DNA of 64,000 nucleotides from Buttiauxella agrestis ATCC 33320 (GTDB taxonomy: Bacteria; Pseudomonadota; Gammaproteobacteria; Enterobacterales; Enterobacteriaceae), in NCBI RefSeq assembly GCF_000735355.1, contig NZ_JMPI01000024.1:62001-126000 (forward strand), given 5' to 3'. Positions 31,411 to 40,896 of this stretch are shown piece by piece. Each line of letters starts with the position of its first letter. Positions within the stretch are counted from its first letter, which is position 1. The notes beneath the pieces were generated by a model, which saw nothing but the letters and a program-made list of their open reading frames with translations, was not told where the DNA came from and did not search any database. Both the position numbers and the translations under genes were made by a program.

Positions 31411-32583
31411 TTATTGCAGGGACTTAATCGCTGCAATCAGGCGTTTTACGCCTTCTTCGAGCTTTACTCGCGGGCAACCCGCATTCAGACGCACAAAGCC
31501 TTTTCCTTCCTCGCCGTAAGTGTATCCCGGCATGATAGCGACTTTTTGCTGCTCGATTAACGCAGTTTGCAGCGCATTGCCATCAATACCCAGCGGGCGT
31601 AAATCAATCCACGCCAGATACGTTGACTCTGGCGGCTGCCAGTTCAGTTGCGCAAACTCAGCGTTGAGTGCATCGGCCACATAACGCAGATTACTTTGCA
31701 GGTAAGTCCGCAGTTCATCCAGCCATGCCGCGCCTTCCTGGTAAGCAGCAATATGGGCAATCACCGCAAGAATGGCGGGTGAGGAGAGACCGTCCTGGCC
31801 TTTCAGCACATTCAGGTATTTCTGGCGTTCATCGGCGTCATTAATCAGGCCATATGCCCCGGTTAATGCCGGAATGTTGAAGCTTTTGGAACCCGAAGTG
31901 AAGAGTGCCCACTGGCCTTTCCCGACTTCATTCCACGGGGTATGACGGTGGCCTTCCCACACCATATCCATATGGATTTCATCGCTAATAACACGTACAC
32001 CGTGGCGTTCGCAAAGCGTTGCCATGGTATCGAGTTCCGCCCGCGTCCAGACTTTACCGGTTGGGTTTTGTGGGCTGCACAGCAGCATGATTTTGCATTC
32101 AGGCTTCGCCAGTTGTGCTTCAAGCGCTGCCATGTCGCACATCCAGCCGCTTGCGGTTTTATGCAGCGGCGCGCTAAATACCTGGCGCTTATTGCCCTCG
32201 ATGGCTTTATAAAAGGCGTCGTAGGCCGGAGTGTGAATAAGCACGGCGTCGCCTGGTTCTGACCACTGGCGAATCAATTGTGAGACCATATAAATCACTG
32301 ACGGGCCGTACACCACCGATTCTTTATCAATGGCGCTGTTAAAACGGATGTTGTACCAGTGAGCAATCGCCCCGAGGAACTCTTCATTCTTCCAGCGGCT
32401 GTAGCCTAAAACGCCGTGAGACAAACGTTTTTGCAGGGCGTCGAGAATGACCGGAGCGGTAGGGAAATCCATATCGGAGATGGTGAAGGGCAGGAGATCG
32501 GCGGCACCGAAACGGTCTGCGACATAATCCCACTGGGTACACCAGGTTCCGTGACGGTCAACGGGGGTGGAGAAATCGAACAT
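31411..32583 (-). CDS. malY: cystathionine beta-lyase / MalT antagonist MalY
   Basis: PLP-dependent C-S lyase that also binds MalT and keeps the maltose regulon off. 390 residues. Fold-type I aminotransferase family; the PLP lysine is in FTSGSKSFNIPAL, and PQNPTGKVW and DEIHMDMVW are conserved. The start at 32583 (MFDFSTPVDRHGT) has AGGTGAT upstream. It follows malX by about 40 bp in one operon under MalI. Confidence 0.95.
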   Translation of the reverse strand: MFDFSTPVDRHGTWCTQWDYVADRFGAADLLPFTISDMDFPTAPVILDALQKRLSHGVLGYSRWKNEEFLGAIAHWYNIRFNSAIDKESVVYGPSVIYMVSQLIRQWSEPGDAVLIHTPAYDAFYKAIEGNKRQVFSAPLHKTASGWMCDMAALEAQLAKPECKIMLLCSPQNPTGKVWTRAELDTMATLCERHGVRVISDEIHMDMVWEGHRHTPWNEVGKGQWALFTSGSKSFNIPALTGAYGLINDADERQKYLNVLKGQDGLSSPAILAVIAHIAAYQEGAAWLDELRTYLQSNLRYVADALNAEFAQLNWQPPESTYLAWIDLRPLGIDGNALQTALIEQQKVAIMPGYTYGEEGKGFVRLNAGCPRVKLEEGVKRLIAAIKSLQ

Positions 32584-32623
32584 ATCACCTCGCAACAAAG
32601 GGCGCCGAAGCGCCCATTGTGGT

Positions 32624-34216
32624 TTACGCCTGAGCAGTTTGCATCAGGTGCGCCATTTCATCTTTCACCGACTGAACCTGCGGCCCAATCACTACTTGCA
32701 GATTATGCTGGTTGAGTTGCACGACACCAATGGCGCGCAGATTTTTCAATGCAGCACTGTCCACCAAAGCCATATCTTTCACCGACATACGCAGACGAGT
32801 GATGCAGTTATCGAGTGAGACAATATTATCCGCGCCGCCGAGGGCTGCCAACATCGCTGGGACATTGTAGCCAGATTTACCGACCTGACCGGCGATGGCT
32901 TTTTCAGCGCTGGTGGTGGTGTCAATATCGCGACCTGGTGTTTTGATATTGAAGCGCGTAATGGCGAAGCGGAAGATGGCGTAGTACGCCGCAAACCAGA
33001 TAGCTGCAACCACTGGCACCATATACCATTTTGTTGCCAGACCGTGCAGGATACCAAACACCACAAAGTCGATAACGTTGCCATCGGTATTGCCGATTGT
33101 CACGCCAAGAACAGCCATGATGGTAAAGCCAAGGCCGGTCAATAACGCGTGGATAACATACAGAACCGGAGCCACGAACAAGAACAGGAACTCAAGCGGT
33201 TCAGTGGTGCCGCCAATCACACAAGCGATCACACCAGAAATCAGCAGGCCTTTAATTTTATGACGGTTTTCTGGGCGAGCACAGTGATACATCGCCAGTG
33301 CCGCACCCGGCAAACCCCCGAGGAACGCAGGCATTTTACCCTGAGACAGGAAGCGGGTCGCACTTTCGGAGAAGCCATGAACACTCGGGCAACTCAACTG
33401 CGCCTGGAAGATGGTCAATGCGCCGCTGACGCTATGACCACAAACATCCATCGTGCCGCCTGCATCCGTAAAGCGAATCAGCGCAACAAGGATGTGGTGT
33501 AAGCCAAATGGCAGCAATAAACGCTCGCCGGTACCGAAGATCATCGGGCCAAACATGCCTGCGCTGTTGATCATATTGCCCAGTGCGTTGATCCCGGCTG
33601 CAAAAACAGGCCAAATCAACGGGATAACCAGACCTACCAGCCCCATAACGACGGTAGTAATAATTGGCACAAAGCGCGTACCGCCGAAGAACGCTAAAGC
33701 ATCTGGCAGGCGCACATTGTGGAAACGTTCGTGAAGCAGGAAAACGATGATCCCGACAATGACCGCACCCAAAATACCGGTATCAATAGACTGAATACCC
33801 AGGATATTTTGAATGTTGTTCGCTTTCAGGATAGCAGCGTCAGTGGTTGGCAGAATACCTTTGGCGGTTAGCCAGAAGTTCACCGCCAGGTTCATTACCG
33901 CATAACCGACAAAACCGGCAAACGCAGCAACACCTTTGTTTTCACGCGCAAGGCCGAGTGGGATGGCGATACAGAACATGATCGGCAGGAAACTAAAAGC
34001 AAACGAACCGACTTTGCCCATCCAGGTGAAAATCAGTTGTAAAACGGGATTACCTAAAGCCGGAAGTAATGTAACAACATCGTGACTGCTTAGTGAACTG
34101 CCGATACCGAGCATGATGCCGCAGAATGACAACAATGCCACTGGCAACATAAACGTTTTGCCAAGGTTTTGAAAAAACTCCCAAAGCGTAATTTTTTGTG
34201 GTGTATTAGCCGCCAT
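32624..34216 (-). CDS. malX: PTS EIICB component MalX
   Basis: Membrane glucose/maltose-type phosphotransferase permease. 530 residues, the E. coli length: EIIC domain (GGTRFVPIITTVVMG, GTGERLLLPFGLHH, GGTTEPLEFLFLF) followed by an EIIB domain whose phosphorylated cysteine is in SLDNCITRLRMSV. It needs a separate EIIA. First gene of malXY, divergent from malI with MalI operators between them. Confidence 0.96.
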   Translation of the reverse strand: MAANTPQKITLWEFFQNLGKTFMLPVALLSFCGIMLGIGSSLSSHDVVTLLPALGNPVLQLIFTWMGKVGSFAFSFLPIMFCIAIPLGLARENKGVAAFAGFVGYAVMNLAVNFWLTAKGILPTTDAAILKANNIQNILGIQSIDTGILGAVIVGIIVFLLHERFHNVRLPDALAFFGGTRFVPIITTVVMGLVGLVIPLIWPVFAAGINALGNMINSAGMFGPMIFGTGERLLLPFGLHHILVALIRFTDAGGTMDVCGHSVSGALTIFQAQLSCPSVHGFSESATRFLSQGKMPAFLGGLPGAALAMYHCARPENRHKIKGLLISGVIACVIGGTTEPLEFLFLFVAPVLYVIHALLTGLGFTIMAVLGVTIGNTDGNVIDFVVFGILHGLATKWYMVPVVAAIWFAAYYAIFRFAITRFNIKTPGRDIDTTTSAEKAIAGQVGKSGYNVPAMLAALGGADNIVSLDNCITRLRMSVKDMALVDSAALKNLRAIGVVQLNQHNLQVVIGPQVQSVKDEMAHLMQTAQA

Positions 34217-34271
34217 AACGACTCCTTTAACCCTGGTTAATAAATGAGTAGTGGTACAAAACGAGATGGAT

Positions 34272-34287
34272 GATAAAACGTTTTACC
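34272..34287. promoter_or_regulatory. MalI operator on the malX side
   Basis: GATAAAACGTTTTACC, a near-perfect palindrome around ACGT, as in the E. coli malX operator. Confidence 0.7.
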
Positions 34288-34296
34288 AAGCTTTAT

Positions 34297-34312
34297 TGCG
34301 TGTTAGTTCACA
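34297..34312. promoter_or_regulatory. weak candidate CRP site between malX and malI
   Basis: TGCGT-GTTAGT-TCACA has one intact half-site. The malX and malI promoters of E. coli are CRP-dependent, so the position fits, but the other half is poor. Confidence 0.35.
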
Positions 34313-34350
34313 GATCCAAAGCGCAGTACAGTGCCTAATATGCTCATACG

Positions 34351-34366
34351 GGTTAAACGTTTTATC
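34351..34366. promoter_or_regulatory. MalI operator on the malI side
   Basis: GGTTAAACGTTTTATC, the second palindromic copy, 35 bp before the malI ATG. It fits autorepression of malI. Confidence 0.7.
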
Positions 34367-34400
34367 ACCCAATTTGCTTCATGGAGGATTCGTCTGACTA

Positions 34401-35435
34401 ATGACGATTCAAGAAAAGAAAATAACCATTCACGAAGTCGCTGAAGCCGCAGGGGTTTCTGTCACGACAGTTTCGCTGGTGCTTAGCGGCAAAGGTCGCA
34501 TCTCTCCGGCGACCGGGTTACGCGTGAATGAAGCCATCGAAAAATTAGGATTCGTGCGCAATAGACAAGCTGTTTCATTGCGTGGAGGCCAAAGCGGCGT
34601 GATTGGTTTGATCGTGCGCGATCTTTGTAACCCTTTCTATGCGGAACTGACGGCAGGCCTGACGGATGAATTGGAGAAGCAGGGCAAACTGTTGTTTCTG
34701 ACGCAAAGCGGCGCGCAAGGGCAGCATATGCAGCGTTGCTTTGACATGCTGGTGGCGCAGGGCGTGGACGGGATTATTGTGGCAGGCGCGGCAGGACAGG
34801 GGGCAGATATGCGCGCCATTGCCGAACAAAAGAACCTGCCGCTGGTGTTTGCCTCCCGCGCCAGTTATCTCGACGAAGCCGATATCATCAGGCCTGATAA
34901 CATGCAGGCCGCGCAGCTGGTGACCGAGCATTTAATCAAACGCGGGCACCAGAGGATTGCGTGGCTGGGTGGCGACGGATCGTCATTAACTCGTGCTGAA
35001 CGCGTCGGCGGCTACTGCGCCACATTGCTGCAATACGGTTTACCATTCCACAGCGAGTGGATTATTGAATGCGAACCGAGCCAGAAAAAGGCAGCAGACG
35101 CCATTACCACATTGTTGCAGCATAACCCGACCATTACCGCCGTGCTTTGCCACAACAGTATTGTGGCGATGGGCGCATGGTTCGGTTTACTGCGAGCGGG
35201 GCGGCAAAGCGGCGAGGGAAGTATCGACAGTTACTACGACAGGCACGTGGCGCTGGCAGCTTTCGCGGAAGTGATGGACGACGAACTGGATGATTTGCCC
35301 TTAACCTGGGTGTCAACACCGGCCCGAGAAATCGGCCGCAGCGCGGGGCAGAGGATTGTCAAACGAGTGCAAAACGATAACGAAGAGGCTCGGAGCCAAA
35401 TTATGCCCGCGAGATTAGTGATACGTAAAAACTAA
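34401..35435 (+). CDS. malI: malXY repressor MalI
   Basis: LacI/GalR-family repressor of malXY. 344 residues: N-terminal helix-turn-helix TIHEVAEAAGVSVTTVSLVL, hinge helix, and a sugar-binding core (GVIGLIVRDLCNPFYAEL, GVDGIIVAGAAG). The inducer is not known. ATGGAGGAT is upstream. The 3' end shares a long perfect hairpin with the convergent alkylsulfatase gene. Confidence 0.95.
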   Translation: MTIQEKKITIHEVAEAAGVSVTTVSLVLSGKGRISPATGLRVNEAIEKLGFVRNRQAVSLRGGQSGVIGLIVRDLCNPFYAELTAGLTDELEKQGKLLFLTQSGAQGQHMQRCFDMLVAQGVDGIIVAGAAGQGADMRAIAEQKNLPLVFASRASYLDEADIIRPDNMQAAQLVTEHLIKRGHQRIAWLGGDGSSLTRAERVGGYCATLLQYGLPFHSEWIIECEPSQKKAADAITTLLQHNPTITAVLCHNSIVAMGAWFGLLRAGRQSGEGSIDSYYDRHVALAAFAEVMDDELDDLPLTWVSTPAREIGRSAGQRIVKRVQNDNEEARSQIMPARLVIRKN

Positions 35436-35454
35436 ATTGAGATCCCAGATGTAA

Positions 35455-35484
35455 ATACCCTGCGGCATTGCTGCCGCAGGGTAT
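35455..35484. terminator. bidirectional terminator between malI and the alkylsulfatase gene
   Basis: Perfect 13-bp arms ATACCCTGCGGCA / TGCCGCAGGGTAT around TTGC, ending 4 bp before the convergent stop codon. Confidence 0.8.
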
Positions 35485-35488
35485 GCAT

Positions 35489-37468
35489 TTATGGCGTAAC
35501 GATATTGAACCAGAACTCAAACTTGTCCATATAGCCCAACATCTCATCGAGCTTCGCACCATTACCGGTGACTTTAACCTCGCCTTTATCTTCAGCCTGC
35601 TTCAGGGTTTCTTCTTTCAGGATGATTTTATTCAGCGTGTCACGGTTCAGAGCAATCGTGGCATCAGCATCTTTCGCTTCGGCATTAGGCGTGTGGTTTA
35701 GCACGCCGTTTTCCAGCTCCAGCTTGTACTTACCGCCGTCGCTACCCAGGTCGATATTAAATACCGCTTTGGCATTACCCGCTTTTTCACCGTTGATATG
35801 TACCGCCAGGAAATCGAAGAACATTTCAGGCGTCATCGCACGAACGGTATCCGGGCTTGCAGTATTCGGCGTCGGGCCTTTAACCACACCATTGCGCAGC
35901 TCCTGAGCACCGGTCAGGTAGAAGTTACGCCATGGGCCAGACTCCGCCTGATAACCCAGTTGTTCCAGTGCGTCCGCTTCCAGGTTACGCGCATTCTGGT
36001 TATTTGGATCGGCAAACACCACTTTACTCACCACCTGAGCAACCCAACGGTAGTTACCCTGGTCAAAGTCGGTTTTCGCTTTCTGAAGAATCGCATCGGC
36101 ACCGCCCATGTACTCAACAAATTTCTTAGCCGCTTCTTCCGGCGGTAATTCATCAAGCGTTGCCGGGTTGCCATCGTACCAGCCGAGATACAGCACATAG
36201 GTCGCTTTTACGTCATGGCTGATGGAGCCGTAATAGCCGCGGTTAGCCCAGGTCTTCGCCAGGCTGTCTGGCAGTTTGAAGTTGGCAGCAATTTCATCGC
36301 GTGTCAGGCCTTCGTTAGCCATGCGCAGGGTCTGGTCGTTGATATAACGATACAGGTCACGCTGGCTTTTCAGCAGGCCAACCACGTTTTCGTTACCCCA
36401 TGTCGGCCAGTGGTGCTGAGCCATAATGATTTCGGCTTTGTCACCCCAACGCACAATGGCTTCGTTGATGTATTTCGACCATGGTAGCGGTTCACGAATT
36501 TTCGCGCCGCGCAGGGAGTAAGTATTGTGCAGAGTGTGAGTCACATCCTCTGCGGCTTCGATGAGTTTCTTCTCTTCGATATACCACAGCATTTCAGACG
36601 GGGCTTCTGAACCCGGTGCCAGCATGAAGTCATACGTCAGACCATCAATGACTTCCTTCTGACCATCTTTCTCGATGATGTTCGTTGGGGCAATCAGCGT
36701 CACGGTACCCGCTGAGGTGGTGGTGCCCAGACCCGCGCCGACCTGGCCGGTGGCTTCAGGTTTCAGGAGGTTGCCATACATATAGCTGGCACGGCGGCTC
36801 ATGACATTGCCCGCCATAATGTTTTCCGCGACCGCTGCTTCCATGAAGCCTGCTGGCGCATAAACTTTTACCTTCCCGGATTTCACATCTGCTTCATCTA
36901 CCACACCACGCACGCCGCCATAATGGTCAACGTGGCTATGGGTATAAATGATGGCGACGACAGGTTTATTGCCGCGATTTTTGAAGTACAAATCCATGCC
37001 GACTTTTGCTGTTTCTGCTGAAACCAGCGGGTCAACGACGGTAATCCCTTCTTTACCCTCAATGATGGTCATGTTGGATAAATCGAGGTTACGGATCTGG
37101 TAAACGCCCTCAGTCACTTCAAACAGACCGCTGATGTTGATCAACTGAGACTGTCGCCAGAGGCTCGGGTTTACGGTGTCAGGGGACTTTTCCCCTTCTT
37201 TGATAAATGCATACTGTTGTGGGTTCCAGATAACATTTCCCTGCTCGCCTTTAATCACCTCCTGAGGTAAAGCGGCGATAAAGCCTTTGTGAGCATTCGT
37301 GAAATCGGTGTTATCGGAAAAAGGAAGCTGGTTATAAAGTGCATCGTTAGCCTGCTTTGTTGACGCTGTGGCACCTTTGGGTGCTTCCTGCGCGAACAAA
37401 GGTGTCAGTGCAGTGGAGGAAAGCAACCCTGCCAGTGCAAGACTTTTGACGATCAACGTAAGTCTCAT
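35489..37468 (-). CDS. periplasmic linear alkylsulfatase (YjcS/SdsA type)
   Basis: Metallo-beta-lactamase-fold sulfatase that hydrolyses primary alkyl sulfates such as dodecyl sulfate. 659 residues: signal peptide (LALAGLLSSTALTPLFA), metal motif THSHVDHYGG (His177, His179, Asp181, His182), further ligands in EAAEDVTHTLHNTYSLRGAK, then an alkylsulfatase dimerisation domain and a C-terminal SCP2-like domain (GAKLDEMLGYMDKFEFWFNIVTP). E. coli YjcS is similar in length and motifs. It occupies the place of the uid and hdhA genes of E. coli. Confidence 0.9.
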   Translation of the reverse strand: MRLTLIVKSLALAGLLSSTALTPLFAQEAPKGATASTKQANDALYNQLPFSDNTDFTNAHKGFIAALPQEVIKGEQGNVIWNPQQYAFIKEGEKSPDTVNPSLWRQSQLINISGLFEVTEGVYQIRNLDLSNMTIIEGKEGITVVDPLVSAETAKVGMDLYFKNRGNKPVVAIIYTHSHVDHYGGVRGVVDEADVKSGKVKVYAPAGFMEAAVAENIMAGNVMSRRASYMYGNLLKPEATGQVGAGLGTTTSAGTVTLIAPTNIIEKDGQKEVIDGLTYDFMLAPGSEAPSEMLWYIEEKKLIEAAEDVTHTLHNTYSLRGAKIREPLPWSKYINEAIVRWGDKAEIIMAQHHWPTWGNENVVGLLKSQRDLYRYINDQTLRMANEGLTRDEIAANFKLPDSLAKTWANRGYYGSISHDVKATYVLYLGWYDGNPATLDELPPEEAAKKFVEYMGGADAILQKAKTDFDQGNYRWVAQVVSKVVFADPNNQNARNLEADALEQLGYQAESGPWRNFYLTGAQELRNGVVKGPTPNTASPDTVRAMTPEMFFDFLAVHINGEKAGNAKAVFNIDLGSDGGKYKLELENGVLNHTPNAEAKDADATIALNRDTLNKIILKEETLKQAEDKGEVKVTGNGAKLDEMLGYMDKFEFWFNIVTP

Positions 37469-37793
37469 TTGTACCCCTCATGTTAAAACCTTCTAACTAC
37501 TCAGCTTCTTCGAGTAATCACATCTGGAAATTATTTGGTCGCTTAAGTGATAAGAATCACTGCTAAGCATTTTCGTTTTATAAATATAACCAAAGAGTTA
37601 CATTTCGCCACTTAAGAATACAAATAATTTATGTTTGTGCTACTGAGGGGGATTCTGTTTAAAAAGATTTTCAAAAATGCACCATCAACGGAAACAAAAG
37701 CGCGTTACCGCCAGTGCCAGAATGTGAATCGAAGGATGCGATAAACGAAAAAGCCTCCCGTGGGAGGCTTTAGACTGCGGGCAAAACAAATAA
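37469..37793. other. intergenic region upstream of the alkylsulfatase
   Basis: 325 A/T-rich bases between the alkylsulfatase start and the ydgA stop. They hold the alkylsulfatase promoter (not pinpointed) and the ydgA terminator. A 37-codon frame at 37631-37744 has no ribosome-binding site and is not called. Confidence 0.5.
37748..37771 (-). terminator. ydgA terminator
   Basis: AAGCCTCCC / GGGAGGCTT hairpin followed by a T run on the minus strand, 23 bp after the ydgA stop. Confidence 0.8.
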
Positions 37794-39344
37794 TTACTGC
37801 TGGGGAACCGCTGGAACAGCCGGAACGACCGGTGTTTCCAGTTCAGGTGCTGGAGCTGCTTCTGGTTCGCCAGGGGCCGCCATACCAAACATGCCTAACA
37901 GTTCGCCAAGCGGCATTTTCTGGCCGTTCAGTGTGACCTGACCGTTTGAGTATTGCAGGCTGGAAACGACTTTGTTGTCTTCCATGGTGGTCACGCGGAA
38001 CATTTGTCCCATCGCCGCCAGGCCTTTGATTTGCTGATCGGCAAGTTTTGCGGCTTCAGCAGGCTGGTAACCTTCAAGCTGCGCGACCTGAGTCATCAAT
38101 TCAGTTGCCATATCCACTGGAATAACCAGTTTGCTGTCGAGTGATTTTACGACGCGATCAAGCTGCTGTTCTGGAGTAGTTGGCTCGCCAGTCGCCTGCG
38201 CCGGATCTTTCAGGAACACGGAAAGATTAAAGCTGCTTTCGCCTTTCGCATTTTTCCAGCTTAACGGCGCAACGGTAATGACCGGGTCACCTTTTAACAG
38301 CATCGGCAAGTTTGCAGCAAATAGCTCAACAATACGCTGCTGATAAGCTTCTGGATTCTGCGCAAGATTCGGATCGGCCAGCAGTTTTTGCGATTCAGCG
38401 TTATATTTCTGGCTGAACTCATGCACCGCTGCACCGTCGAGATTACCGATTTTGATCGTTAACTTGCCGCTACCAATATCTTTATTCTGTACTTTCAGCG
38501 AGTTCAGGGTGTAATCAATTTGCCCGGAAAGATGTTTTTTATCTTCCTGAAGCTCAGATTTAGCATTGATATTCAAACCTTCGAACACAGCCATTTCTTT
38601 GCCTTCAACAGTCACCGCCAGCTTTTCAATAGAGGCTTTTTGGCTGCCGATGCGTTCGACAAATTCGCTGCGCGAGCTTTCACCGTCGGTTTTGATGCCG
38701 TTAAACGTCATCTGCACGTGCTGACCGTATTCATTAACGGTATTCACCAGCCCGCTTTGCGCTTCACCGCTGACGGCAATTTTGTCACCCTGACCATCAA
38801 CATCGGCCTTGAACTGACCGCCGCTGAACGCCACTTTCTCTTCGCCTTTTTCGTAATTCAATGGCAGTAAATCGATATCGGAAGAGGTGTCGCCGTTGTA
38901 GCCAATACGCGTTTGTGCATCAATAAAGGACTGACCTTTAGCGATATCAAACAAAGGCTTAGTGGTTGGGTTATTCACAAGCGTGGTGTGAACTGATGCC
39001 ATAGACGGGATCAGATTGAATTTTTTCAGTTGAGCGAACGGGAATGGACCGTGATCGATTGTTTCGTTGAAGACGATACTTTGATCAGGTTTCAGAATGG
39101 TGCTTGTCTGCCCGGCGGTCGGTTTCACGACCAACTGCATGGAACTATGGAACAGGCCACGATGATAATCCTGGTAGCTCAGCGTCAAACCAGCTTCCGG
39201 CGAGGCTTTGTTCAATTCGGCGTTAGCGTTACTAACCATTTCAGCCATGCGGCCTTCGAGCTGCTTACCGGTGTACCAGGCTGTGCCCGTCCACACCACA
39301 CCCAGAGCCACAATAACACCTACAGCAACCAGTGATTTTTTCAT
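37794..39344 (-). CDS. ydgA: DUF945 family protein YdgA
   Basis: Inner-membrane-anchored periplasmic protein of DUF945, function poorly known. 516 residues from the ATG at 39344 (MKKSLVAVGVIVALG), the E. coli start; an upstream in-frame ATG at 39359 has a better ribosome-binding site (AGGTG) and may be the true start, adding MDYDR. One N-terminal helix, then a long beta-rich region (DHGPFPFAQLKKFNLIPSMAS). The tail ends PVVPAVPAVPQQ, like E. coli. Confidence 0.93.
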   Translation of the reverse strand: MKKSLVAVGVIVALGVVWTGTAWYTGKQLEGRMAEMVSNANAELNKASPEAGLTLSYQDYHRGLFHSSMQLVVKPTAGQTSTILKPDQSIVFNETIDHGPFPFAQLKKFNLIPSMASVHTTLVNNPTTKPLFDIAKGQSFIDAQTRIGYNGDTSSDIDLLPLNYEKGEEKVAFSGGQFKADVDGQGDKIAVSGEAQSGLVNTVNEYGQHVQMTFNGIKTDGESSRSEFVERIGSQKASIEKLAVTVEGKEMAVFEGLNINAKSELQEDKKHLSGQIDYTLNSLKVQNKDIGSGKLTIKIGNLDGAAVHEFSQKYNAESQKLLADPNLAQNPEAYQQRIVELFAANLPMLLKGDPVITVAPLSWKNAKGESSFNLSVFLKDPAQATGEPTTPEQQLDRVVKSLDSKLVIPVDMATELMTQVAQLEGYQPAEAAKLADQQIKGLAAMGQMFRVTTMEDNKVVSSLQYSNGQVTLNGQKMPLGELLGMFGMAAPGEPEAAPAPELETPVVPAVPAVPQQ

Positions 39345-39505
39345 TCTGTCGTAGTCCATATTAAGTGCACCTGCCGGGAGTCCTCCAGCAGGCGAAAGAA
39401 ATACCTTTTACCCGGCATCGTGTAGATGCTTGGGTAGAGGCATTTAAGAAACTCATCTTAAAGCTTAGCAATCTTGCTTCAAAAGATCAGTAAGTTGCTT
39501 ATAAC

Positions 39506-40678
39506 TCAGATTTTGGAATAAACCCGCGCGACACGACCCACACCACTGATTGAAACCGGAGATTCCTGTGCAGAAATAAAGGCCGATTCGCCAGGTTTAA
39601 GTACCAGTTGCTGCCCGTCTTTGCTCAACACCGCTTCACCTTCAGTACAGAACACAATAGCGGCGCTCGGCTGCGCAAGATTTGTCTGCTGGGTACTCAG
39701 GTCGTGTAAAGAGAAAGCAAAGTCATCAACCGGAATAGGGAAGTCGAGTTCGCCCGCATGTTTCTCAGGCTGAGTCAGTAACTCAGCGGCTGGTTTTGGT
39801 TCGAACTTAACGTTGGCGACCAGCTCCGGAATATCGATATATTTTGGCGTTAAACCTGCACGAAGGACGTTATCGGAATTCGCCATGACTTCGAGAGCGA
39901 CGCCTTTGAGATAGGCATGTGGGGTTTCAGCGAACAGGAACATCGCTTCACCTGGCTGTAATTTCACCACATTGAGCAACAATGGCGAGAACAAACCGCT
40001 GTCGTCCGGGTAGAACTCGGAAATGACGCGAATGGTTTCCCACGGTTCGCCTTGCTGATTATTCAGTGCGGCTTTCAACACGCCGAGTGCGAGTGATTTC
40101 TCTTCACCTTTCATGTTCAACAGGCTGGCAAAAAGCTGCGACAGGCATTCAGCATTCGGCTCTTGCAAGAAATGAGCAATCGCCGGGTGCGCGCCGGAAA
40201 CTGGCTGTAACAGAGAGACGATATCGGAGAACTCGCGGAATGCGTTCATAGCGAGGAAGGGCGTTAGCGCAAACACCAGCTCTGGCTTATGGTTTGGATC
40301 TTTATAATTGCGCTCGGCGGCATCCAGTGGAATGCCCGCGGCATTTTCTTTGGCAAAGCCTAATTCAGATGCCTTTTTGTTAGGATGAACCTGAATGGAA
40401 AGCGGTTGATCGGCACACAGCACTTTGAAGAGAAAAGGTAACTCACCAAAACGCTCTGCAACGGCCTTGCCTAAAAGTGTCGGCTTATCAGCGTCAATCA
40501 CATCACGTAGCGATTGCACCTGGCCGTTGTTAAGAATTTTTGAGCTGCTTTTTGGATGTGCGCCCATCCATAGTTCTGCCATTGGCAGATTTTCAGGATT
40601 TTCCACACCATAAAGTTCTGTTAACGCAGTTTTACTTCCCCAGGCATAGTTTTGCACTGAGTTAATGAGTTTTTGCAT
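39506..40678 (-). CDS. manA: mannose-6-phosphate isomerase
   Basis: Zinc cupin enzyme interconverting mannose-6-phosphate and fructose-6-phosphate, for mannose use and for GDP-mannose supply. 390 residues. Zinc ligands lie in LSIQVHPNKK and in ETPHAYLKG; KPELVFALTPFLAMNAF and the C-terminal GESAFISAQE motif are conserved. Divergent from fumA across 218 bp, as in E. coli. Confidence 0.96.
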   Translation of the reverse strand: MQKLINSVQNYAWGSKTALTELYGVENPENLPMAELWMGAHPKSSSKILNNGQVQSLRDVIDADKPTLLGKAVAERFGELPFLFKVLCADQPLSIQVHPNKKASELGFAKENAAGIPLDAAERNYKDPNHKPELVFALTPFLAMNAFREFSDIVSLLQPVSGAHPAIAHFLQEPNAECLSQLFASLLNMKGEEKSLALGVLKAALNNQQGEPWETIRVISEFYPDDSGLFSPLLLNVVKLQPGEAMFLFAETPHAYLKGVALEVMANSDNVLRAGLTPKYIDIPELVANVKFEPKPAAELLTQPEKHAGELDFPIPVDDFAFSLHDLSTQQTNLAQPSAAIVFCTEGEAVLSKDGQQLVLKPGESAFISAQESPVSISGVGRVARVYSKI

Positions 40679-40814
40679 CAGTAAGCCCTATAGTAATCTA
40701 AACAAAGTTACTGCTATTAAACCAATTATCCGCAGTGAAGTAACCAGGGGATTAAAAAGTCGGTTTAGTCTCAGTTTTTGTTAAAAAATTGTGTAGCATG
40801 TTAGGCCCGTTATC

Positions 40815-40849
40815 TTTCAAGCTACAGCGGGGTTGGCTCAGGCTTGAAA
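40815..40849. repeat. palindromic repeat in the fumA leader (short form)
   Basis: TTTCAAGC ... GCTTGAAA arms with TACAGCGGGGTTGGCT between. The left part resembles the ends of the asr repeats (TTCAAGTTGC...GTGTTGGCT), suggesting a third, internally deleted member of that family. Confidence 0.45.
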
Positions 40850-40896
40850 TATAAAGGGTATAAAAGATAATAATTAACGTAGTAAGTGAGAGAACA

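Noticed and set aside
37631-37744. A 37-codon basic ORF (MFVLLRGILFKKIFKNAPST...) upstream of the alkylsulfatase
   Set aside because: No ribosome-binding site, no match to a small protein I know, and it overlaps the intergenic region near the ydgA terminator. Conservation would be needed to call it.
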